DNA of 64,000 nucleotides, from contig CM034544.1 in NCBI GenBank assembly GCA_020002185.1, forward strand, positions 36,905,862 through 36,969,861. Direction: 5' to 3'. Source of the DNA: Paraescarpia echinospica. Its lineage: Eukaryota; Annelida; Polychaeta; Sabellida; Siboglinidae. Below the pieces are notes generated by a model that searched no databases, had not been told where the DNA came from, and worked only from the letters and a program-made list of their open reading frames with translations. Made by a program: the position numbers and the translations under genes. How positions within the stretch are numbered: the first letter of the stretch is position 1; each line of letters begins with the position of its first letter. Below, in pieces: positions 55,916-64,000 of the stretch.

Positions 55916-58340
55916 AGTAGTAACAGTAGAGATATATTGGAGGAAATAGAGCCATTTATGAACAATTATTCCCCGAATGTAAATATCCATTGAGGTTGCT
56001 GAGATCTACGAGCTCTTTGCAACATTTTCCAGACATAATGAACGGTCCCGGTGCCGTAAAACAAAACAAAAAACAAGTTGATAAATGGGGCATATTTTCC
56101 TAATGTTCTCGTAAAAGCAACATCAACTCGCAACGTGAAACGAAAGTATGTTTATTATTCTTGCAATAGTTTACGTATGGCGTGTATATGTGCATGCCAA
56201 CTCCGGGACCAAAGAACAGAGAAGAAGACTAGATCGTGCAGAGGATTATTTAGTTAAAGGGCACTATAGTTACTGGGTATCTTGGGGCATCGCTAGAATG
56301 AACATTCAGCTTTGCATGAGAACTTATTCACAAGCCTTTTGCGACAGCAGAATAACGATCAGCAGGGAAGGAATGCTCTAAATGGATTTACAATTCCTTG
56401 TTTAATTAATAGGACAGTTTTAATACCACTTCGATTCTCTTGTTAAATCAAGTTTGGGTTGAGTCTCCAAGTCATACAAATATAATATGAGGCTCTATAC
56501 CGCGCTAAAGAACAATCAACACCTCCATATTCGGTCCCACAAAGAATGCGTTAATTGATATTAGCAGCTGATCATAGTTGTATAACACACTAACAGGGTG
56601 TGGTAAAATAATTACCTAAATTTACAACCTATTTGTCTACCTGTATTAGCGGGCGGTAGCCATTGAAACGGTGCTGTTTTCTTGTTTCAATTAAATCATT
56701 TTATCCATATTTTATATCCTTTTACAGAAGTGCACACTGCATCGTTCTCTTTACATTTATAACTGCAACAAGACATGTATTGATTGTACATTGAAGACAT
56801 GATACATGCAATTCAAAATAGTAAAAATGTTACACACAAATGTAACGCGTCCAACATTAGTGGTGACGGAACATGTTCTATATAACATTGCACCCATTCA
56901 AGGTGACGTCACGTCGTTAGGATAACTGGAAAGAAGGTTTTTCCTCAATAATTAACAGTGATGGGTGATGCAGTGGATCTAATTTCGTGGTCACAGAGAA
57001 ACGTTGCAGAACTGTTAGAAACATAACGTTCAATGTTGATTGCAATTAAGTTGGAAAGATATTCTAAATCGGGTTGTTACATCGAGTATGTAATGATCAA
57101 AACGCGAATGTCCTAACAAGATAATTCGCCATGGCAATATTACCAGAGTGTGGGAACAAGAATGCGCAGCATTAGTAGAGTTTCATTGCTGTAATGGACC
57201 TTATCTCGCGTTTACATGTATGCAGTCAGCGATGCGGGTAAACACGACGCCTACAAACGTGGGTTGAACATTGTGTCTCTAATTATAATTGAGGACACGT
57301 GTGTATATGTATGTATGTGGGTAAGGTGACGTTTTCCTCTTAGACGGCTTGTACATCGAGCGCCAATTTTTCAGGGATTAATATACGATCCCACGAATAG
57401 AATGTAATATATATATATTTAAAAATATACGCCATATATGTCAAGATCCTCACCTTTTATGGTGTAAATCAGTTCGTCGGAACGTAAAACGTAATGTGCG
57501 CGTAATATGTAAGACGCGACCTAACAATAGAAGGAATCACGCGTGGGCAGCAAATACTTCGGGAAAACGGCCTCTGCGTCATGGACTTGACAACATGAAG
57601 TTGACGCTGACACAACAATGCTTATGTCTACCCTCATGCAAATAGCATAGCAGTGCGAGTATTAATAGACAATTCTACACTATCACGATTTGGGCCTAAC
57701 GATTGTTGTGAACTTCACATCATCTCCGACCTTCGTCATTTTGAACAAACAACTAGTATCTGCGAGCGCGTTATGATGTTTATTTTCCCACGATGTGTGA
57801 TTTGTAACATTTGGTTAATATTAATATCACGACTGTCAACTACCAAGGCATCTGGTCAGGTGACGGGCATTTTTGTTAGTCAATATAATGTGTGTAAAAA
57901 ACATTTATATATATATATATTATATAATAGAACAAAGAAGGTGGGACAGTGTATGACCACAAGTAATACACATCTTATACCGTAAGTTAACGTTTTATAC
58001 AAGTATTCGTATAACGGAACTGATTATTTTTAACATTTGATACAATACGCATACAGCAAATTGACCTGATGTGATATAATTTAATGGCTGCTGACTATTT
58101 GCAACGACTTCACTTCGCAACGGACGAAGTATTTAGGTCAAGTTTAGATGCGCATGTTTTAAAACGTCTGAAGAATTGTGTGAACGCAGTGGTGCATATG
58201 TGATGTGCATAATTTGGTTAAGCATTGAATCATGATCGGGTGTGGGCATTTCAAAAAGGGACAAATTAAATAATCTGTTTCCTATTGCTTGTATAGCACA
58301 TGTAGAGTGTTCGTGAAAGTTTTCGCTGATGTTGCCATTG
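55916..58340. other. No recognised gene
   Basis: I find no supported exon in this 2.4-kb stretch. A CRE palindrome (GGTGACGTCACG) lies at about 56901-56912. Short frames at 56148-56381 and 57653-57985 have no motif or splice support. Confidence 0.35.
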
Positions 58341-58349
58341 ATGCTGCCA

Positions 58350-58615
58350 TAGGGGGCGCGTGATGGTGTAGTGGTTAGCACATCCGCCTGACATGCCGGC
58401 GCCCCGAGTTCAATACCCGTACCGAGCAGGTGTGGTATATTTGGTGTAAAAACCTGGCTCTCAACATTGGAGACTGTCCGTCGTGACTCGGAGATCACGT
58501 TAATGTCGGTCCCGTCTCAATTTGGGGCGTTAAAGAACCATTGAGGACGACAAACACCCTGGCAGTGATCACCCTCAGTGCCAGTAAAGAAAGGTCGGCT
58601 TGGCGATAATGTTCT
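58350..58615 (+). mobile_element. tRNA-derived SINE, second family
   Basis: The head GATGGTGTAGTGGTTAGCAC (A box) and GAGTTCAATACCC (B box) is clearly tRNA-like. The body and tail (TGGTATATTTGGTGTAAAAA, CCTGGCTC, GGGGCGTTAAAGAACC, CAGTGATCACCC) differ from the 10/35/62-kb family. No clear target-site duplication. Confidence 0.75.
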
Positions 58616-58924
58616 GAAAAAGGCTGACTAGTTGAATGAGACCTCATAAGTTCATAGCATTGTAACCACAATATATACAGACTAATCAGTTAATAGAACA
58701 TTGCCGAATGCTGGAAACAACTATAAAATGACGGGGGAATACAAAGACATATGTGAATATTATTTACCAGATGTGGAGTAGGTAGTTTTCTTAGAATTGC
58801 ATTTGGGTTCGGTATCTGACGTCGATTTACGTTACTATATATAGTGTACTAATCCTGGTTAGTAAAATACATTTGACACGCTATTGAATATAATGGTGAC
58901 CGTACATCTCACCAACTCGGTGTG

Positions 58925-59060
58925 TCTGATTGTCTGTCTACGTGTCTCTCCCCCTTTTCCAGGCCTCTAGATCTTTATCCGCCAGTCTGTTTACCTGCCG
59001 TTTGCAAGTCTGTCTGTCTGTATGTGTGTCTCTCTGCCTGCCTGCCTGTATGTCTGTCTT

Positions 59061-59121
<61 letters not shown>

Positions 59122-59213
59122 CTCTCTCTCTTTCTCTCTGTCTCGGTGTCACTGTCAGTCATACAGTCAGTCAGTCATACAGTCAGTCAGTCAGTCAATC
59201 AGTCAGTCAGTCA

Positions 59214-59251
<38 letters not shown>

Positions 59252-59384
59252 ATGTCTGTCTGTATGTCTGTCTGTCTGTCTGTATGTCTGTCTGTATGTC
59301 TGTCTGTATGACTGTCTGTATGTCTGTCTGTATGTCTGTCTGTCTGTATGTATGTCTGTCTACCCCTCTCTCTGTTTCTCTACC

Positions 59385-59400
<16 letters not shown>
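58925..59400. repeat. (CTGT)n, (CT)n and (CAGT)n microsatellites
   Basis: CTGTCTGT/TGCCTGCC to ~59055, (CT)n 59067-59118, CAGTCAGT 59155-59213, (CTGT)n with ATGT variants 59213-59365, then TATATA. Frames across it are artefacts. Confidence 0.97.
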
Positions 59401-59415
<15 letters not shown>

Positions 59416-59469
59416 GGAGAGAAAGTGTGTTTGTTTGCGAGAGAGAGAGAGGGAGATAGAGAGAGAGTT

Positions 59470-59491
59470 TGCTTGTGTGTGTGTGTGTGTG

Positions 59492-59525
<34 letters not shown>
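59470..59525. repeat. (GT)n microsatellite
   Basis: About 27 GT dinucleotides with one CG interruption, preceded by AG-rich sequence. Confidence 0.97.
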
Positions 59526-59816
59526 AGTCCCTCTTTCCCCTCTCTCTATCTCTTTCACTCACCAACACACTCATTCTCTAGCACACGCTCATTCTTGTCT
59601 TTTCTGCACTGCCTTTCCTATTATCTCGATATCTGCTGCTCATTAATTTGACTTCCCTTTCCTCTCATTCCCCCAACAGCGAACACAGCTGGTTTCTTCA
59701 TCGATTTCCGTCATCGTATTCTAGTCAGTCTATTGGTGGTTCACTGGGGACGTTCGCTTTGCGTCGAGGTGTGTCCCCAACGTTCTATAGTGAATATAGA
59801 CGACGCATTATCGTGG

Positions 59817-59985
59817 TCGAGAATCGCGTACCGTGTTGACCGCCATGTAAACTGACTGAGTAGTTCTCTAAACCCCCTGTCTGATGGAACTGTATCTTCA
59901 GAGGTACAAACAAGAGGATCCATATATAGTTCAGAGAGCTACTCAGTCAGTTTACATGGCGGTCAACACGGTACGCGATTCTCGA
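59817..59985. repeat. Long hairpin: 57-bp arms, 55-bp loop
   Basis: 59817-59873 pairs with 59929-59985. The arms contain TCGAGAATCGCGTACCGTGT and GACCGCCATGTAAACTGACT (and the inverse on the right), with only two mismatches, both transitions that would still give G-U pairs in RNA. The loop is 59874-59928. Confidence 0.95.
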
Positions 59986-60022
59986 ACAGGGAAATGCAGA
60001 GAGAGCTGGTTAAAAAGTTGTC
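59971..60022 (+). pseudogene. RTE-like C-terminal scrap, plus strand
   Basis: Reads [13 protein letters not shown], matching the last residues of the RTE-type protein whose minus-strand copy lies just to the right ([10 protein letters not shown]). 59999-60022 is the reverse complement of 60197-60220 with one mismatch. Confidence 0.55.
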
Positions 60023-60024
60023 CC

Positions 60025-60093
60025 TGGTATATATATATATATACAGTGAAGATTTTTTATATATACTTATATATATATATATATATACATACG

Positions 60094-60160
<67 letters not shown>

Positions 60161-60196
60161 GCGACGACTGATATATATATATATATATACACACGC
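60025..60196. repeat. (TA)n tract between inverted RTE ends
   Basis: Nearly continuous TATATA with two ACACACGCGACGACT copies (60156 and 60189) near its right edge. Confidence 0.95.
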
Positions 60197-61695
60197 GACG
60201 ACTTTTTAACCAGCTCTCTCCACATGTACCTGTTTTCCACAGCCCTCTGGGTGTGGGCGAACTTCAGTCCTGTCCACTCTTTGTTGTTGACTTCCCACCT
60301 CTTTTTGTGTCTACCTGTTCTTCTCCCCCCTCTCATGTTACCTTACAAGATGGTCTTTACAAGGCCAACTGATAGTGAAACGTGGCTGTACCACGTCAGT
60401 TTGCGCTTCTTGACCGATGTAGGTAGGTATTCGTATGGTCCGATGGCTTGTTTGATCGTGTTGCGGACGTCTTCGTTAGTAATATGGTCTTTGTATGGTA
60501 TGCGCAAGATCTTCCGAAAGCACCTCATTTCCATGGCTTGTATCCTCTTCTTTAGATCTGCTGAGAGGGTCCATGTTTTAAAAGCATATGGAAATATGGA
60601 CATGAAAAGGGAGCGTATCAACCTTATTTTCGAACTGACATTGATGTTACTGTCGTTCCATATGGGTTTCAACCTAGTAAGTTCTGCTGATGTCTGTGCA
60701 ATCCTGGCAAGCATCTGAGGTTTGGAACCCTCGTTTGTGATGATTGATCCAAAGTATTTGAAGCTTGTTACTGTTTCAAGTCTCTGTTGGTTAACTTTGA
60801 CCTCTGTGTTGATGCCTTGTGTGTTGTTTGTCATCAGTTAGGTCTTTTCGACGCTGATCTCGATGCCGTATGCTGTCGAGGTTTTGTTGACGCACTCCAC
60901 CAAGTTGATTAGTTCTTGTTCTGCTCCTGCTAGGAAGTCGACGTGATCAGCCATGCGAATGTTAGAGATTGTCCTGCCTCCAGTGATGATAGTGCCTTGA
61001 TGGTTTTTCAAGGCATCATTCATGATCCTTTTTAGGAAGACGTTGAAGAGAATGGGTGATAGTAGGCATCCTTGTCGAACTCCCACTGTTGTTCGAAACC
61101 AGTCTCCTATATTGCCATTGAAGATGACTGCATTAGTGGCCTTGTCATATAGGTGTTCAATGGTTCGGATTATATTGGAGCTAATGTTATATTCCCTCAT
61201 GGTCGCCCATAGGGCCGCATGCCTTCTTGAAATCTATGAAGATATGGTACAGGCTTTGCATATGTTGAAGGTGTTTCTCGCAAAGGAATCTAAGGTTGAA
61301 GATATGTTCACTGGTGCTTCGTCCTGCTTGAAAACCCGCATGCGATGATCTTTTCCGCCTGGGGTTTGAGTCTGTTGAGTAGGATTTTCAGCATGAGTTT
61401 GCTCGGGTGACTGACAAGGCTGGGTGTTCTGTATTTTTGGCACACCTTTAGGTTTCCTTTCTTGGGAAGCGTGATGACCAGTGACTGGGACCATGGGATG
61501 GGCCATTTTCTTGTATGCAGATGTTGTTGCAGATTGTTGTGAGGATGTTGATCAAGGCTTCTCCTCCAGCTTGAACCAGTTCTGCTGGTATGTTGTCAAT
61601 TCCAGCTCACGTTCCTTTTTCTAGAGATTTCACTGCAGCCTCCACTTCCTCACGAAGAATGGGGTAGTCGTTCTCTTCGGTTGTCTGTGGACAAT
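60197..61695 (-). pseudogene. RTE-type LINE reverse transcriptase remnant (minus strand)
   Basis: The minus strand gives, from 61690 downwards across several frameshifts: ILREEVEAAVKSLEKGT, IDNIPAELVQAGGEALI, an RT finger region, AGRSTSEHIFNLRFLCEK, HIFIDFKKACGP, VGVRQGCLLSPILFNVFL (~61080), then MADHVDFLAG where FADD is expected (~60950-60930), [27 protein letters not shown], and the C-terminal [11 protein letters not shown] and EWTGLKF...[10 protein letters not shown] blocks. The catalytic pair is Asp-His rather than Asp-Asp. The endonuclease is absent (5' truncation at a TA tract). Confidence 0.85.
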
Positions 61696-61699
61696 TTAG

Positions 61700-61701
61700 T
61701 C

Positions 61702-61732
<31 letters not shown>

Positions 61733-61740
61733 TACATATG
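61700..61740. repeat. (TA)n tract at the truncated 5' side of the RTE remnant
   Basis: TATATATA run bordering the element. Confidence 0.9.
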
Positions 61741-61997
61741 CTACATTTGTAGACTAGTTATGCATATGACGCCGCGTTCGGCAGACTGCTGCTGTGTCAC
61801 TTTATAAAAGAAAACCACAACTGGTCTACTTCAAGTTTTGATCCCTGATTGCGATAGTAATACGTTACATTTCGTAATTCTATGTGTTAACATAGTGTAA
61901 CAAGAAATATAATAACACGTTTATTTAGTTCAACAAAAACATTTTATTTTAATTGACTTGAGAGTACAATTATATTTTCTGACGTTGTGTATCCTAT

Positions 61998-62045
61998 CCA
62001 CACACACGCACACGCACACGCACACGCACACGCACACACACACAA
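61998..62045. repeat. (CACACG)n microsatellite
   Basis: CACACGCACACGCACACG repeats. Confidence 0.97.
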
Positions 62046-62104
62046 ACAAAGACAGATAAGATAGAACGATAACGTAAAACTAATGTAATACAATCAAGAT
62101 GGTG

Positions 62105-62440
62105 TCAGTGTCTAAGGAGCGAAGTGGACAAATGATTAAAACTATTGACACATCCGGGTTCGACTATTGTCGCTGCCGTTTCGAAATTTGGGCAATTTGG
62201 TTCATCGCATCTTATTGTATGATTTTAGTTCATTCAAACGAATTGACAAAGCAGCACCTACTTTGCAGTAGACAATAGGTGTATGGTAAGAAATTCACTT
62301 TCGCGCAGTAATCAGAGCATGGGCGAATGTTTCCCTGAGAAGTAGAGTTGGTGTTCCAATTACAGATATGCCAATGGAAAACTGTAAAATGTTTTGAGCA
62401 GTCCTAAATATTGGACACCGCAATATGTGAGTTAACGTTT
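62105..62440 (+). mobile_element. tRNA-derived SINE, copy 3 (diverged)
   Basis: A box-like GAGCGAAGTGG (~62118) and B box GGGTTCGACTATTG (~62157), then a diverged body and the tail TGTTTTGAGCAGTCC...GGACACC, corresponding to GCGCTTTGAGCAGTCC in copy 2. It lies about 200 bp upstream of the serpin exon. Confidence 0.65.
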
Positions 62441-62571
62441 GATTTTATAGTAGGGTCATCTTTCAATTTATCTATTTATATTGTAATTTAAAAAAAAACT
62501 TATTATGTTGAAAACATGTTTATTCATTCACCCTCGTCAATTAACAGTCTGTACACGTTCATATGTTGCAG

Positions 62572-62648
62572 ACAGGAGACCGGCTTATAAGACGAATGAC
62601 GTCAGATCTACGAAGGTGATACATGCTCATCCGACAGATGTCGCCACC
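62572..62648 (+). promoter_or_regulatory. Possible 5' UTR part of the serpin exon
   Basis: TTCATATGTTGCAG ending at 62571 looks like a splice acceptor, so the first coding exon may start at 62572 with a 77-base untranslated part. A TGACGTCA CRE palindrome lies in it (62597-62604). The sequence just before the start codon is GCCACC, the optimal Kozak context. Whether an upstream untranslated exon exists is inference. Confidence 0.4.
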
Positions 62649-62828
62649 ATGGGAGGCGGATCGTCAAAGGACCAAGCGACCGCCTCCGCGGCGGCGGCGG
62701 CAGATAACAAGGCGACAGGTGAAGCGGCCAATGGATCGGCGTCAACTGACAGATCGCCGCACACGACGCGCTCCCACCTCTTACGTCTGTCGCGAGCTCT
62801 CAACCAATACGCCATGGCCCAATACCAG
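62649..62828 (+). CDS. Serpin, first coding exon
   Basis: ATG at 62649 in a perfect Kozak context (GCCACCATGG) opens exactly 60 codons ending in phase 0 at CAG|GTGTCG. The product begins MGGGSSKDQ, then an Ala/Ser/Gly/Asn-rich linker, then RSHLLRLSRALNQYAMAQYQ, which reads as helix A of a serpin. There is no hydrophobic signal peptide; instead MGGGSSK fits the N-myristoylation pattern (Gly2, Ser6, Lys7). That implies a cytosolic or membrane-associated serpin rather than a secreted one. Serpins inhibit proteases by a conformational trap set by a C-terminal reactive loop, which lies outside the window, so inhibitory capacity cannot be judged. Confidence 0.8.
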
Positions 62829-62874
62829 GTGTCGCCATTTAATTTGTTTCTTCCCTGTTTCTTTCTCTGTATTT

Positions 62875-62941
62875 ATGTATCTATCTATCTATCTATCTAT
62901 ATATCTATCTTTCTACCTATCTATCTATCTATATATTTCTG

Positions 62942-62991
<50 letters not shown>

Positions 62992-62998
62992 CCTCTCT

Positions 62999-63046
<48 letters not shown>

Positions 63047-63050
63047 CTCC

Positions 63051-63081
<31 letters not shown>

Positions 63082-63190
63082 TCTCTTTCTGTTCCATATC
63101 TTCCCCTCTCTGCCACTCTCCCCTTGGTCTATTTCCAACTCCCGATCTCCTGGCGTTCTATCTCTCTCTTTCTTTCTCTTTCTCTCACTC

Positions 63191-63227
<37 letters not shown>

Positions 63228-63243
63228 CTCTCTCTCCCTGAGA

Positions 63244-63285
<42 letters not shown>
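62875..63285. repeat. Microsatellites filling serpin intron 1
   Basis: (CTAT)n 62878-62935, (CTGT)n, (CT)n interrupted by two TATATATA blocks and unique patches to ~63238, then (GT)n 63248-63282. They occupy over half of the 774-bp intron. Confidence 0.95.
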
Positions 63286-63602
63286 TGTGCGTTCGAGCGT
63301 TGGGTAGCACATTTTCTTTCACCAGCAATTATATAAACACAGTATAGACAAACATTTACTTATTTTGTATCTACAAGATTACGTAGAGATCTGCATACCT
63401 AACATATTAACATGTGTTCAGACGAATAATCAGATGAACAAAAATGCACTTCATTCTTGTTGCGAATATCTGAATTAAATTGCAAAATGGAATCTATGAG
63501 ATCCATAAGCTAACAAGATATTTGTGACGACGAGTATGGCTTAGGGCGGTTTCCTCTGACCAGTTCCTTAATTTCCTTCATTCTATGTGTCTCTGTCTTT
63601 AG

Positions 63603-63722
63603 GAGTTCATCAAGGACGGGAAGAGATCAGGAAATGTTGTCTTTGCCCCGGTTAGCCTCAGCGTGGGACTCGGCATGTTGTACTTGGGCTCGAAGGGTGC
63701 GACGAAGGATGATATATGCAAG
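63603..63722 (+). CDS. Serpin, second coding exon
   Basis: After the acceptor GTCTCTGTCTTTAG come exactly 40 codons, phase 0 at both ends, with donor AAG|GTCAGT. The product EFIKDGKRSGNVVFAPVSLS followed by VGLGMLYLGSKGATKDDICK is a textbook serpin N-terminal segment: the end of helix A, strand 6B (GNVVFAPVSLS, usually NVFFSPxSIS) and helix B (LGMLYLGSKGAT, usually LAMLYLGAKGxT). Together with exon 1 it gives the first 100 residues of a normal ~380-400 residue serpin with an N-terminal extension. The remaining exons lie beyond 64000. Confidence 0.9.
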
Positions 63723-64000
63723 GTCAGTAGGCGAGGGAGAATACGCGATGAAGGTGTCAAAGTTCGCTGCATGACTAATTAACCTGTTTGAATGCATCAT
63801 CATATTTGTAAGTATATGTTGTGAAGAAAACGTTAAATGGTGAGGAAAGTCCTGTAAAACAGACTTGTAGAGTCGGATTAATTACAGGTTAATCGTGTGA
63901 CATAATTGTTTAAATATTTCAAGAATATGTATAATTCTAAATACAACACACGCACGCAAGCACGCACGCTCACATAAGCACGCACGCAAGAGACACACAC
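63723..64000. other. Serpin intron 2 (partial) with terminal (CGCA)n repeat
   Basis: Intronic sequence to the window edge; CACGCACGCAAG-type repeats from ~63948. Confidence 0.8.

Noticed and set aside
58133..58498. 121-codon minus-strand frame
   Set aside because: It crosses the tRNA-derived SINE and shows no protein motif.
62505..62648. Upstream extension of the serpin frame with earlier Met/alternative starts
   Set aside because: The ATG at 62649 has the optimal GCCACCATGG context and begins a recognisable myristoylation pattern, while the upstream part follows a likely splice acceptor and has no protein-like features.

Overview
This window reads as non-coding-rich animal DNA, most likely from a marine invertebrate. 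A lophotrochozoan such as a mollusc is my guess, but nothing in the sequence fixes the phylum. The evidence is short exons with GT-AG introns, several clades of non-LTR retrotransposon, tRNA-derived SINEs, a pogo/Tigger-type DNA transposon remnant and very heavy microsatellite content. There are no operons, bacterial signals or CRISPR arrays. Long 'open frames' made of Cys-Val, His-Thr, Leu-Ser, poly-Val/Ala or octapeptide repeats are translations of simple repeats and are not annotated as genes.

Layout. 0-7.2 kb: repeat graveyard with a decayed minus-strand LINE (ORF1 at 5.75-4.95 kb, endonuclease part at 1.9-1.3 kb) separated by a ~175-bp tandem repeat and a 42-bp minisatellite, then a Tigger-like transposon with a minus-strand transposase remnant. 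7.5-14.9 kb: a plus-strand host gene reconstructed from six phase-compatible exons (identity unknown), with a GTA-triplet expansion in one intron and a 24-bp minisatellite that runs into the splice acceptor of its penultimate exon. 14-16 kb: a duplicated 280-bp segment and nested inverted repeats. 17.1-20.6 kb: an apparently complete minus-strand RTE-type LINE with a 17-bp target-site duplication and one in-frame stop. 22.7-24.9 kb: a 5'-truncated plus-strand CR1/L2-group LINE with an open reverse transcriptase frame. 27-28.4 kb: diverged ~350-bp repeats. 28.6-32.5 kb: a 53-bp satellite of about 72 units, most carrying a CRE-type TGACGTCA palindrome. 33-51 kb: microsatellites, a SINE, a MITE, two orphan promoter-like stretches and no recognised gene. 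51.4-54.8 kb: a dead L2-like LINE with other LINE pieces nested in it. 58-62 kb: SINEs, a long hairpin and a dead minus-strand RTE element. 62.6-64 kb: the first two coding exons of a serpin gene that runs off the right edge.

The two host genes are the partial plus-strand gene at 7.5-14.9 kb and the serpin. Everything else recognisable is transposon-derived or simple repeat. The points I consider most worth checking are the satellite of CRE palindromes, the minisatellite made of splice-acceptor-like units touching a real exon, the predicted N-myristoylated serpin N-terminus, and the RTE element interrupted by a single opal codon.
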